DNA of 64,000 nucleotides from Gambelia wislizenii (GCA_030847615.1 JAUMIR010000002.1:111422309-111486308); one strand, 5' to 3'; counted from the first letter of the stretch, positions 39,101 to 54,100 are shown. Numbers and translations: made by a program. The notes: generated from the letters alone by a model not told the origin.

Positions 39101-42100
39101 GCGGCAACTAAAAAGGCCAATGCAATTTTGGGCTGTATCAATAGAAGTATAGTGTCTAGATCAAGGGAAGTAATAGTGCCACTCTATTCTGCCTTGGTCA
39201 GACCTCACTTAGAATACTGTGTCCAGTTCTGGGCACCACAATTCAGAAAGGATATTGACAAATTGGAGCGTGTCCAGAGAAGGGCAACTAAAATGGTGAA
39301 AGGTCTGGAAACAATGCCTTATGAGGAGAGACTCAGGGAGCTGGGTATGTTTAACCTGGAAAAAAGACGGTTTAGAGGCGATATGATAGCCCTGTTTAAG
39401 TACTTGAAGGGATGTCACGCTGAGGATGGAGCAGGCTTGTTTTCTGCTGCTCCAGAGACTGGAACACGGAGCAATGGGTGCAAGCTCCAGGAACAGAGAT
39501 TCCACCTCAACATGAGGAGGAACTTTTTGACAGTAAGAGCTGTTCGGCAGTGGAACACACTCCCTCAGAGCGTGGTGGGGTCTCCTTCCTTGGAGGCCTT
39601 TAAACAGAGGCTGGATGGCCATCTGTCGGGGATGCTTTGATTGTGATTTCCTGCATGGCAGGGGGGTTGGACTGGATGGCCCTCGTGGTCTCTTCCAACT
39701 CTGCAATTCTATGATTCTATGATTCTATGATCCAAGAGTATGAGTGAGTTTCATGACTCTGTGGGGATCTGAATCTCCCAAGTCCCAGTCCAACAGTTTA
39801 AACACATTTTTACTTGTCATTAATTAAACACATTTCAAAATCAAATTTGAAACAAATTTAACTTCTTTTGGATCACCAACATGTTTCTCATTGTTTAATA
39901 AATCAGGTTTGCAGAGATTCCTCATCATGATTTCTATGATAACTAAAATCAATAGATTTCAATACGTTTACACAAATATATCCCTCAGCTTTGGTAAACC
40001 CCCACATATTCTTGTATTTGTAGAACTGAATTCAAAAGTTTAGACAGAGTTATCTTTTGCAAACTAGAGAATAACAGTATCTGAAATAATGTTGGTTTTC
40101 TTCTTCCTTTTGGTTTTACTTCACATGGATTTCAAGTATGTCTATAACTTTCTGAAATTCTCCATATTTTATGGCCAGAAAGACATGTTTGCTTTCATTA
40201 GTATGAATCCTTCATTATTATTTTTTTAGGAATTGGGAAGAGGAACAGATATTGAGACTACTTAACTTCAAAAGCCTCTTTATCCCTATTCTTAAGTGAT
40301 TTGAGACTTGTGACCCAAACCTTGTAATTCTCAAGTCCTTAGAAAGTAATAAGAAGCAAGGGAACAAGGTTTAGGTAAAAAAAAACCTAACTGTGTAATA
40401 TGTCGTTTTTTGGTTTGTTCACACTGTGGCTCATTTAATTAATTAATAACTTAAATAATAACTTAAATTTGGAGAAACATTTATCCTGAAATTCCAAGGT
40501 AAGTCAATCTCTTTGGTTAAAAAACAACTTTCATTAAGTAACTCCTCTTCATTTACAAATTTCCAACTCTAATTCATAACTTTATTGATATTAGTTAGTT
40601 ATTTCTTATTAGTACTTAGGAACTAATTATCCTTCATAGGGTAGACTTGCAGATTTTAAGGAGATAGGACCAAATGGACTTTGTGGCCAAATGTTCTTTT
40701 AGTCACTCTTTATTTTTAAATTTTGCTCTTCTGTCTGTTCCAGGGACCAATCTTAATGGTGGCTTAATGACTGGAATTGAAATGCTCAATGAAGCTCATA
40801 AAAGTGGCTCTCTTCCTGAAAGAAGTGCTTCCTTAATTATCATGTTAACAGATGGCAGACCCACTAAAGGTACTTTCCTGATCAGGCAAACTAATCTTGC
40901 CGTTCAACAAGAAGTTGATGGAAAAGGTCAGATGTTTACAAAGGTGCTGTAAGATTTGAAGAGAGACTTGATTTCACTGAAGGAGGATGTAAGGAAACTT
41001 CAACAAAGGGGGATGAGATTCACTCCCCAAGGGCTGGGTCTTAGAATCATAGAGTTGGAAGAGACCTCCAGGGCCATCCAGTCCAACCCCCTGCCATGCA
41101 GGAATACACAATCAAATCATTCCCGACAGATAACCATCCAGCCTCTCTTTAAAAACCTCCAAAGAAGGAGACTCCACCAAACTACGAGGCAGTGTATTCC
41201 ACTGCCTTTGACCTATCGAAGACTAAATTGTACAAACCACAGTATATTTGAAGAGGACTTGTGTTAATTTTCTATAAAATACATTTTATAAAAGCTTTAG
41301 CAATAGGATGAATATCAGTGTAAATCAAACTTGTAAAATCTCCTTAAATAAAGGGGCTTGTATCTTTGGAATATATGTCTGGTATTTTTTTTTAATTAAA
41401 TATTTATATCCCACCATATTCTATTAACTTTCTGGGCAGTTTACAAGAAAAAAAATTTAAACAGCAAAAATAACTCAAACATTCTAAAAACATAATGCAC
41501 AATTAAATAATTTGAAAAGTTTTAAGTTTAAAAACAATTTTTTAAAAACAGTATAAAATTGTGTCTGTGAACAAATTTGGAAGAAATCTTTAGGGCCCAG
41601 AGGCTTTAATAAAATGCCAGGTTTTAACATTGTACTAAAATAAAATCAATAAAGCCCCCAAGAGGATGGCATTCCACAATTGGGGTGCCACAGTAGAGAA
41701 GGCCCTCTCCCACATCCTCACATTGTGTATTTCTTCTACTGGTGGGACACAGCAGAAGACCATTCCAGCAGACCTCAGTCCTCTGATATGTGCTGATGTA
41801 TTTACTTATTATTTACAGTATTACAAAAATTGCTTATTAAATAATGTACTTAAAAATCATAGCGATAGTACAGTATTTGTTTGGGCAATTATACCATCTC
41901 AACAATCTAGAAAAGAATGAGCTTTATGTCTATGTATGCAAAATGTTTGCTTTTAGGAAACAAACCAGATACTCTTCAGTTAACTATAGTTTCCTTTCTT
42001 TCTTTCTTTTTTGTCCAAACAGGTAGACTGTGATTAACAGCTTTGAAACAAGCCAGGATATCAAACCAATTCCCAAAAATTGCCTTCATACCTTGGCTTT

Positions 42101-45100
42101 GTTCAAAGCTGTTGTCCAGAAATTTAATTTGGACCAGTGGTAGGAATTATGTTGTCTAAGGCTAGGGTTGCTGGGACTTGCAGTTCAACAACACCAACAT
42201 CTGGAAGACCAAATGATTCCCACCTCTGGTTTGAATGGAACAAAATATGAAAACAAATGGAAGACTTCCTGCTTTGTTCAATCTCTGACGTGAAGGCTGG
42301 ACCATAGTGGAGTGATCATTCTCACCGACTATGAAATTCTATGAAAGTTACTGGCACCACCTGGGTGCTGGTGTTAGAAACACAATTTGAGTAAATGTTC
42401 GGCTGTTGGGAATTCATCAGAGGAATGTGTCACTTCACTGTGAGAGACAAGACACTTTAATATTTCGCTTTTCCACACAGCAGTAAGAAGAGTAATCACA
42501 TCATTTGATTACATGAGGAATTACAACCCTACTCGGTACCATGAGACAGACTCACATGTCACCTGAAAGGTACTGACCAGGAGGACGGGCTGTCTATTTG
42601 AGCAGCCACAATGAATTCTTGTTTCCAAAGGAAATGATCCTCTGTTCTGCACTCAGTTTTACCATGCGTGTGACAGGGAAGAAAAACAGTTATTCTGTTG
42701 CCTTAGAAACAAATGCAAATGCTATATTTCTGTTTTTGTTCTTTTAAACAAGGAATCAAAGAAAAACTTCAAGACTAATTCTTTTTTGTGTTTTCATGCA
42801 GGGGAAAGAGACACCCAAGTAATTTTATCTAATGTCAGAAATGCAAATCAAGGAAAATACCCTTTATATAATCTTGGGTTTGGGTATGATCTTGACTATG
42901 GTTCTTTAGAAAAGTTGGCAGCTGAGAACAATGGACTAGCTCGTCGAATTTATGAGGATTCTGATTCGGCCTTACAATTACAGGTAAGAAAAATAGAGAT
43001 AGTATCAAAGTGACACCAATATTTAAAAGGAATTTGTTTTTATTTTAATGGTCATTTCTTGATGAGCATGGTCTGAGGCAGAACATTTAGCTCTGTGGGG
43101 AAGAGCCAAGGATGTAATAGCCTAGTTCTCCCTGTCTTGCTTGACAAGGCAACCTCTTCTTAGCATATTCTCTTCAGCAATATAGGGTAAGTTTGCCAGG
43201 TGTTACAGGCTGGGTGCTGATTTGGGGTTTATATTTTGCAAAATTTGAGTCACTCAAGCCTGGAGAGTGTAGGCACTAGACATTTCAAGTGAGAAGCCAC
43301 CTAACAGTAAACAAAACAATAAACCTGAGAGAAACCATAAACAAATGGCTGACTTATAATGAACACCAAAAAGGTACTACATTAAAGGGTTATTGGTGCT
43401 ACATTAAAGGGTTACTGGCTGATTGAAGGTCACCAAGTGTTATGTCACTAAGGGCTTGTCTATACAAGGCAATAAAATCTGGATTGATATGAACTAATGC
43501 CAATTTCGGGCAGCTTTCATTTGTCTTCACTGTGTTGTTGTTTTTTAAGATGACAGGGATGAGAAGCTACAAAGCTGGCCCGCAACATCTGACCAAGCCC
43601 CCCCCCCCCGCATGTGACAAGGCTTGGTCACATTCTGTGAGACACCTTCCGGCTGCAGCAAAGCGATAACAGACCAATAGCTGCAGTGATGGGCTGGCTT
43701 TCAGGGACAGGGTCCTGTGGTCATACGGGACCTGATCTGTTTTTTGACAGCAGGAATGGTTTGTAGCAGAGGTGTTTTTTTTTTTCAATCCCACTGTAAC
43801 GGGCCCTATCCCGTCTTTCCCCCGCCTTTGCCCCAGCAGTTGGGAGGATTGCCCAGGGGCAGATGGGGCAAAAGCCTTGCATCATCAGGACTGCAGGGAT
43901 CTAAGATGGGGGCAAGACAGGGTATATTGCCCATGTGTAAGCCCTAGGATTCTGGAGACCAGGGTTCAAATCCCTGCCATAGAAACCCACTGGGTGGCCA
44001 TGGACAACTCACAATCTCTCAGCGTCAGAGGAAGGCAATGGCAAACCTCCTCTGAAGAAATCTTGCCAAGACAACCCAATTGATAGGTTCACCTTAGGGT
44101 CACCATAAGTCAGAAACGACTTGAAGGCACACAACAACAACAGCAACAACAACAACAGTTCAATTTAAAAGACAAATGTCACAGTTTCATATATCTGCAT
44201 TCCAAAAATGAAAAAATGAAAAGGAGAAAACAGCCATAGCTATAAAACAACTTTTAAAGTGTTCAAGTACCACAAAAATTCTAAGGGTTGTTATCAAAGG
44301 TCAACCATAGTACTTGTGGAATTTCTTCCACAAATGGAAGCCAAAGAGGACAATTCCCTTGCCTAGTTTAACCCACCAACCTGCTCTTCTAAAAGAAAAA
44401 AAACAAACAATCCTATGCACCTCCTCTGGAGCAGGGTTACATCTCTGGATAGGGTTTCTGAAGGGGTATGTGTAAAATCTCAACACTACAGCAAGCATTG
44501 AATTTCAGCTCACTAGGCCTGTGAAAGGTCTCATTTGAAAGCCAGTTGAAATAAATACATTTATTTTTTCACAGGCTAAAAATGATAAGACATACTACAT
44601 ATTCTTTGGGAGGGAGTTCTACAGAGCAGGGTCTACCACTGGGGGGGGGGGGAAACCTGCCTAAGATCTGGTTGATCTTAATAGTGTGTCCTAATAAGCT
44701 GGGCTCAATGATAATTTTAAGCAATGAGCAGATTCATGGTTTTTGTAATTTGCATTTTTTTTTACTCTTTTCAAAAACATTAGAAAATGTACTGAAGTTT
44801 AGGGGCAGAAGATACATTTTTAAAAGTAACTCTTTGGCATCGTAGTGCTTACGTGTTCAAAATCTGCTTGTTTTTCTGGTGGTTTCTTTTTTTAGGGATT
44901 TTATGATGAGGTGGCCAACCCATTACTCACAGAAGTAGAGTTAAATTACCCTGAAAATGTCATCTCAGACCTGACTCAAAATCATTTTAAGCACTACTAT
45001 GATGGTTCTGAACTGGTTGTGGCTGGACGTATTACAGACGATGACCTCAACAGTATTATTGCAGAGGTGAAAGCTCATGGGGTAAGTGTTTAGACAAGTC

Positions 45101-48100
45101 TGCCTGTTCTAAATGATACTCTGTTCACTAAAACATTTGGCACGGATTTATACTGGTCATGAGCAGCAAATATTCACCTGCTCAGGCCAAAATAAGCATA
45201 TTGCTTATGAAATATTAAGGAACTTTTTATTTCTAGTCTTATCATGATTGCCAATTTGTTTAGGTTTTACAAAAGAAGAAAGATGGTTCCTTCACTACCA
45301 GTAATACCTGGAGAGCTTTGGGTTTTTATTTTTTCAAAATAGTAGATTGCAGTTACAGTAGGGCCCCTGTATCCACTGGGGATTAGTTCTGGGGGGGGGG
45401 AGGACATGAATACCAAAAACTGTAGATAATAGTGCTCGCCATTGAAAATAATGGGACTTCTGGTTTAAAATACCATAGAGTTGCCTTGGAGGACCTAGAA
45501 AATGGCTAGAGAGGACAAATTTTCTAGGAAGACTATGGTAGTTGTGCTGTTTTGTGTCCCATGGATAATTGAATCAGTGGATAATGAATCAGTGGATAAG
45601 GGGGTCCTACTGTATAGTCTCAAGGGACCTCCTTGGTCCACCTCTCCCTGTTAGTTCTTGTTCTGGTTGCAATTTTTAAAAATTGAGCTTTTACTTTCAC
45701 ATTTCTCAAAGATATTTAGCTCCTTTTTAGTAGTTTCTTTTAAAAAATCTTTATGCTATTGGCTGGAGAGCCAGTGTGGTGCAGTGGTTTGAGTGCTGGG
45801 TGACTCTGGAGACCAGGGTTCAAATCCCTGCTCTGTCATAGAAACCTACTGGGTGGCCTTTGGGCAAGTAACACTCTCCCAGCCTCAGAGGAAGGGCAAA
45901 ACTACCTCTGAATAAATCTTGCCAAGGAAACCCCTTAGGGTCTCCATAAGTCAAAAACAACACCAAGGCACACAGCAACAACAATGCTATAAGCTTCTGA
46001 TCTGTGATAAAAAAAAACCTCCTCCAATGTCCACAACACAACATGAGGGCAGCAGCATGAGATGCCACATTAATCAGCAAATGAGCCATGTAACATTCCT
46101 CCTCCACTTTTTAGTAAGATAATATCCCAATTACTATTAAAATAACTTAAAAGTTACAGTTATGCCACAAAAGAAGTGGAAAAATCCCTCCTTAAGTTTA
46201 CAACTATAAATTCTATAAGTTACAATTATAACTTATACAATTATAAAGTAACTTAGTTGAAAATATGTTATATGGAAAGGAATTAATTATAACTAGTTAT
46301 TTGTAATTAGTTACCGCCAAGCACAGTCTATCTGTAGCCATTCCAATTGTCTGACTCTAGAAGAAATGTAAGATTTGATTTGAGTAACTACATTGCAGGT
46401 TTATTGCATGCTGTTTGTATTTAAACTATTAATCATCAGGCAGTGAAAACTAAAATGATACAACAAAATGTTTAGGTTTAGTGAAGTTGAATTTGTAATC
46501 CATTATTACCCTCAACAGTTAGTAATGCATGGGAGGTCAAAGAATAAAAAACATATGTAAAGATACTGAAAAAAGAAGAAGAAAGATAAGACAGTGAAGT
46601 TCCTATCTATAGTTTTACCTGAAATGGAATGCTTTTGTTGCTATACTGAAAAGAAAATGTATAAATGTAGTGTGCAGATGAATCAATAAATAAAAGGACA
46701 AGTTTCTTTTGAAAAAAATTTAACAGGCAGAAGATGATCTGACTTTTACCAAACAAGCAGATGTTGAAGAAACAGCTAAAGCTCTTGAAGAGCAACAGTA
46801 CATCTTTGGGGATTATATTGAGAGACTCTGGGCATATCTGACCATTCAACAGCTTCTGGAAAAACGGTAATGAAGGATACTTTTTGCTGTCATGAGTAAG
46901 CTGAAAAAATTTAGAGAAATATCCCACTATCACTTCTATAAGGCTTCTAAACACAGCAATGTAGGCATTTCATTGATGCATTGAGAGTGCATTGTAAATA
47001 TATGGGGTTACTTTTGGTATGTTAAAATCTTTCTATGATCACTCAAACTGCCAGAAATCTTCAATCCTCAACAGACGCGTTGTGTGGGCAATCTACCTAT
47101 GGTGTGGTATGGTATGTTCTGCTCAGTTTATCTGGAGGACCATATTCTCCCATGTTTTGAAATCTTCAAGGAAGGGCCTTCTCTCCATCCCATCACCATC
47201 ACAGGTGGGAACACAGGAGAAGGCCTCCCAACACTGGGTAATCAGGTTATCGCTACTTTTCCAACACAAAGCTCCTGTTATTATGGTTAAAAGACAGCAC
47301 TAGGCCTCTCTCCCCTGTATGTGTCTAAACATGTAGTGATCATCTGGGGCATTGACAAATAATTTATTTTTCTTTTGTTCTTTCATCCAGGAGTGTAGCA
47401 AAGGGAGATGAAAAGACAAATCTTACTGCTAAAGCCCTAGAAATGTCTTTGAAATATAAATTTGTGACTCCTTTGACATCCATGGTAGTCACAAAACCAG
47501 AAGACAATGAGGATAAGGCAGCTCTTGCAGACAAGCCTCTAGAAGGTACAGATACATTACGATTTTTAAAAATGTTCCACAGGAGAGTAATGGTTTCAGC
47601 TAACTGCCCATTTAGTTGGTGAATATTAGGGCAATATTTAAAATACAACTGGAGACAGTGATGAATAGGCTTAATTCAGTACTAAAAAGTGCTCCAAACT
47701 GGTTTTCTGGCCAAACCCGATAAATATAATTACATATTTACTAATCTTCGTAAAAGGCTGCTAAGGCTTAAATTGGCATATGAATGTATTAAAGTTTCCA
47801 GGCAAGATACAAAGTGTTGGTTATTACCATTAAAGCCCTACATGGTTTGGATCCAGGTTACCTACGGGATTGCCTTCTCCCATATAATCCATCCTGTACA
47901 CTCAGGTTCTCTGGAGGACATTTGCTCCAGTCAGCTATGACTAGGTTGGCAACTGTCACCCAGCGGATTTTTTCTTCGGCCACCCCTAGAACCTGCTGGA
48001 AGAGATACAAAAGCTGAATACCATGTTGGAATTCAAATCAGTAGTAAAGACTAGCCTCTTCTGGCAGTCCTATCCAAATGATTTTAAAGTGTGAATTTTA

Positions 48101-51100
48101 AAATGTGTGTTGACTGACATTTTAAAATGTCTTGGTTTTACTTGTTCTTTTAAATTGATATATGTTTTTAATTGATATGTACTTTTAACCAATGTTATGT
48201 ATGTGTGTTAATGTGTTGTTCCCTGCCTCGATCCATAGGGAGAGGCAGGTAAGATGTTGTTGTTGTTTAAAAAGATAGAATTATCAGCATCATGGACACC
48301 AAAGTCAGGAACATTAGATGAGCTTCAAGCCACAGATGCTAGAGTTGTTGGCCACACACCTGGATGGCCAAAGATTTCCCAGCCTTGACGTAGGCAGCTT
48401 TTCAGAAGATGTGTCTCCATGTCTGCTTGGTGGGATTGTTGGGGGAGGGAGTGGTGACAAAGAACTATGGCAGTGCAACTGTCTGTGAGATGATACTCTT
48501 TGGGCTATATTAAGTTGCTGGTGATTTGTGTTGTTTGACAACTCCTCCTATGTATCCATCCTAGATGAGTCACACACTCTGTTACTGTGAGGCAAAGCGA
48601 ATGTTGTATGAGCACTACATCTAACTTCCAGCCAAGACCATTTTTTCTAAAAATGGCATCATTCTTTCTGTTCACAGATGTAGAAACTGTTATTCCACAA
48701 TCTCTCTATGTGTGTCTTTATGCTTACCCAAACTGCACTTTATTGACAATGTTTAAAAACAAAAAGTACATTATATCACCATGGGTGTTTCTAAAAATTG
48801 TAACTCTTTTTATTCTTCTTCTTTTCTTACCCACTGTTGGAAACAGCTGAGGGTAAGTTTAATTTTAATTATTATTTTACCTGTAATCAATATTTTCTTT
48901 GAATTGTTGGAGCACTGCATATGAGAACCATTGCTCCCAGTGGTGGCAACTGCTACATAGAAGTCACTAATTTGTGACAGTTATTCATGGGTGCTGGACA
49001 AAGCATTGTTTTGGACTCTTTGGCCTAAATCCAGTTGTTTCTCCCAATTGAAATAGGTACAGTCAGCCCTCTCTATCCACGGATTTTGCACCCACAGATT
49101 CAACCATCCATGGCTTGACAATATTCCCCCTCACCACCAAAACAAAAATCCCCCCAAACATCCCCAAATCCCTTGATTTTGCCATTTTACATAAAGGACA
49201 TTATTTTACCACAATGTATCTAATGGGGCTTGAGCATCTGGGGGGGGGGTGTCCTGGAACCAAACCCCAGCAGATACCAAAAGCCTACTATACATAGAAT
49301 CAATAAGGACTTATGCAAGTTCCATTGATTAAGTGCGTCTATTGTAGTTGGGGCTAACATCTGGATTTAGAAATTTGCAATGTCTATACCTGAAGAGTTG
49401 TAAAAATGTCCCCAAGTTTCAACCCCATGCCATGTACAGGTGTGTTTCTGTTTGTTTTTTAATTAAAAAAACAGCTGGGACAAAAATTGCCCCAACAAAT
49501 CAATTCTACTTGTGTTGGTTATGTATTTTGGAAATAGCTGACAGCTATACAAAACAGATGTTACATCCGATGGAAATATAGTATGTGGTTTCTGGTTCTG
49601 ATTGTAGAATACCCTTGATCCTACACCCCCAAACCTTCCTGCAGACTTCACACTATACTGTATAACACTATTATTCCACTTTAACTGCTATGGCTGCCTC
49701 CTATGGAATTCTGGGTTTGTCGTTTAATGAGGCCTAAGAACTGTGCGGCTGAGAATTCTAAATGCCCGCCCTAAACTGCAAATCCCAGCATTCCACAGAA
49801 GGCAGCCATAGCATAGCATAGCAGCAGTATAACAGTATAGGCGATTTGGGGAATTTTTATACCCTACAATACACTGCAGTTCTCATTGCAGTAAAAAAAA
49901 ATTCCACCAGTTAAAGCACTCAGTAGATTTTTTTTTAAAAAAAGCTGGCTGGAAGAGAGTTAAGTAAACTAAACTGTACAGTCAATTGTAGCTTGATGAG
50001 TTAATGTTATTGTTTTGATTTTAAATTTTAGTTCTATCAGATGTGGAGCTCAGATATTTTTTTAAAAGTCACAATAATGCAAGGGTAACCTGGCTGCTAT
50101 AGTTATAGGAGTGTGAGTACAGGTTGTCATGAGGGGGGGTGAGAAAGACAACCGTGCTATTCTTTTTTAAACTTATTCTTGATGTGTGAGTAAGAAAAGG
50201 ATTTTAAAAAAAACCTGGATGCTTCTAGAAGTCAGTCTTTGAGAACTGTTATGGGAAAGTGACACCATCTGGACAAATGTTGCAATCAAAACATAATTAT
50301 CCACTGGATGAAGTAATTCCTTGGATGTTCTGATGCAGGTCTTGGTAGCTGACAAGTTTCAAAATATGCAATTCGTTGTGCTTTTTGAGAGAAAAGCACA
50401 CATTAACGTGCAAATGAACAGATGTATAGATGAAATCATTTAAAAAGCAACATAGACCAATACTGTACATGATTTGTCCTGCAGGAGTGTATCTTTGTAC
50501 AAAATTAATCACTGGTAGCCCATGGACTGAGAACAGATTAAGCCATTCTGAATGAGGTGTTCTTCAAATGTCTTTGGGCCATGGGCTGCTTGTGCAACTA
50601 GTGTCAGGTGCAAATCTGATATGAGTTTGCAAATTTTGTGTTTGATAAGACAGACCTTTCCCCGACCATCTGCACATTACGACTGTAAGTTTCATTGGGG
50701 AGAGGAGGATTGGCTATCTGCATGCATTTTAGTGAAGGAAAACATGACTTCTTTCATCTGAATTGTTCCCATAGAACAACAACCAAAACCATACTAAGGC
50801 ATGCCACATTTTTTATTGGGCCAAATAATTATAAAAAGACTACACTGGTCCCTTCACATTCGCTGGGGTTTGGTTCCAGGACCTTCCGTGGATACCCAAA
50901 TCCGTGAATACTCAAGTCCCATTATATGCAATGGCATAGCAAAATGGTGTCCCTTACATAAGATGGCAAAATCAAGGTTTGCTTTCAGGGTTATTATTTT
51001 TTAAGAATATTTTCAAGCCATGAATACTTAAATCCGTGAATGCCAAATCCGTGATTATAGAGAAACAACTATATAGGCAGGAGCCAACACCGGATTTAAA

Positions 51101-54100
51101 CTGCTGGAATAGCAAAATCATACCAAAGTGAGAGCAGGGGGTCAGTTACATGGCAAAATAAATCCGCTAAGACTTCGCAAAGAGTCCTAATAGTTCCCAT
51201 GTCTTTCAGATCAAAGTCACTGTATTCAGAAGGAGAGAGGCAAAACAAAAAACAAAAACAAAAACCCATAAGCTGTGTGGTATCAGCTTTTGCTATTTCC
51301 CCAATTTTTTTAATAAAGTTCGCAAAAATGCACACCATTGGTTGTGTGAACTGCCAATGTGCAAAAGGCTGTGGGAACTACCAGCAATCTTCCCGAGCAG
51401 AGCTGAGCTGTGATTGGTTGGGCCGACTGCAGAGGGGGCAGACTTTCAAGAGATGCGAGGAGCCTGACACAAAAAGATCCATCCAGCAGTCCCCTCCATT
51501 GGCTGGAGAAGGGAGCTTGGCCACCTTGCATCAAGGCAGAGACCAGCTCCTCGCAAAGGAATGAGGCAATGTTGCTGTGCGGGCTCGCCTCCCGTGCTGG
51601 TGGTGGTCACGACGGCAGCCGCCAGCTGCTAACCCCAGAAGGGGCAACTGACCCAAACCACCCCCTCACCCAGCTGCAGTGCTCCATCAGAGACTCCCCT
51701 CAGCCTGGGCGCTCCCCTAGCATAGCTTCCCCCTCCTTTGCTTGATTTATTCCGCTCTGGCAAAAGGAGGAGGGTGGAGGGATGGGGAGGGGCAGGATGG
51801 CTGTCTTGGCAGCAGCTGCTCTTCCTAGCTCGGTAACAGCAGACAAAGCCACCCAGCCTCCCTCCTGCCCTCCCTCCCTGCCCGTCTCACCTTGGGAAGA
51901 AGGGGGGGAAAGGTGCCAGCACTCTCTCTCTCTCTTTCTCTCCCTCCCCTCCAGCTTCCCAGCATCTTATCTTCCCCCAGATGTGCTTGGGAGGCCACGC
52001 CCCCCACCTTTGTCTGTGTGAACTACAAAGCTGAAAACTCACTGGATCAACCAATTTTGCACTAAATCATGTAAACTATGTGGTACTGGTGCAAAAGAAA
52101 GGTAAGGTGGAATTTTGCACACTTTATTCTGCCGTGTAACTGACCCCAGGGCATTCTTCCCTTCCCACTACAGTTCCTCTGAACTCCAAAAACCTGGAGG
52201 GTTAGGAAATCCTCCAGACCTGATATTTGAGCATCTAGGGGCCCTAGGGTGGGGTGGGGTGTAAAAGACGTTTAATCATTTTAGTTTAGTTTCATAGATG
52301 AACCTTTGTGTCATATAGGGAAAAATTAATAAGTTTTGCTTCTGGGATAGATGTGAAGTTTGGAAATGGAGATTTTAATTAAGGGTTCAGTCATCTGAAT
52401 TGTAAACATCTTTATGCTAGAAAGATAAGATTGCAGAAAGCTCCAACCTAAGGTTACAAATCAGGAAATGTAGGAGATCAGTTTTGCTTATTTACATTTA
52501 ATGGCTTTTTTTTTAATTCTTTCATTTACAGCTACACGGCAATGTAAGTTCCAGTCTTCAGTTCTCAAATCAATTTAATTTATTAAAAGCAGATTAGGTG
52601 GAAATGTTTCCCTCTGTACTCTTTCCTGAATACTGATCAATAATACTATGGCAATAATGTGATAACGAACAACAAAACAAGACTATAATTAAAAATTAAT
52701 CCTGATTTTCAGCTCATGAGAGGGCCTGTCACACTTTGCTCCAGGTTTTTAAATTGAATTTTGCATAATTAAATAGACACTAATTCATCAGTCAAATATG
52801 AAAGCATTACAAACAATGTACTATACACTAGAGTTCTTTGATGTGGATATTAGGAGCAGCCTTGTTTTGAACCAGATTTTGGGTAATTACTGTCTGCAGT
52901 TTCTGTCCCCAGCCTTTCCAATTATATGTCATCATAATTCATATTTATTTTACTGCAAATGAAGAGAGGTTATTCCCTTCTTTTATATGTTAAATAATTC
53001 AAAAATATTGCTTGGAAACATTAGTTTTTGGATTACAGCTGGCATGCTGGCTGGAACATTCTTGGATATGTAGTCCAAAAAAGTAGTTTTTTCCAAGCTC
53101 TGAGTAAAAAACTTTTACAGTATTAACTGTAAAATAAAATCAAGTTCACTGAAACCTTGTTTATGTCTGTTCAAACCACTACACGTAGAATCATAGATTT
53201 GGAAGGGGCCTCACGGGCCATCGAGTCTAACCTTCTGCTCAATGTAGGATTTCCAGCTAAAGCATCCTCAGCAGGTAGGTATCCAGCCTCTTTTTGAAGA
53301 CGTCCAGAGAAGGAGACCCCACCACTTGTCTAGGCTATTGCTTTCATTGCCAAACCACTCTTACTGACAAGAAGTTCCTTCTAATGTTCAATCAAAATCT
53401 ACTCTCCTGTAACTTAAAACCATTAGACCTGGTCCTACCCTCTGGGACTGCAGAAAACAAACCTGCATCCTCTTCTCTCTCACAGTCCTTGAAGCATTTA
53501 AAAAGTACAATCATGCCATCCTTTAGTCTTCTCTTGGCCAAGCTGAGCATGCCCAGTTCCTTCAGCCTTTGCTCATATCTTTTGTTCTCTGTACCTCTTA
53601 TCATCCTTGTTGCTTTTCTCTGAGTGTGTTCCCAACTTGTCTATTGTTGTTGTTAACTGCCATCAAGTCAACTTTGACATATGGTGACCCTATGAATGAG
53701 AAACCTCCAAGTCACCTATCATCAAGAGCCCTGCTCAGGTCTAGCAGATTCAGAGACATGACTCCCTTCATTGAGTCTATCCAGCTGGAATGTGGTATTT
53801 TTCTTTTTCTTCTGCCTTCTACCTTACCAAGCGTTATTCTCTTTTTAAGTGTATCATATCTTCTCATGATATGGCCAAAGTACAACAGTCTCAGTGTATT
53901 CATCTTGGCTTCTAGGGAGAGTTCCGGCTTGATTTATTTGTCTTTTTAGCTATCCATAGTTTCTGTAGAACTCTTCTCCAGCACCACATTTCAAAGGAGT
54001 TAATTTTCTTCCCATCAGTTTTCTTCACTGACCAGCTTTCACAACCATACATAGAAATGAGAAATACATTGGTGCAGACAATCCTAAATTTAGTATTCAA

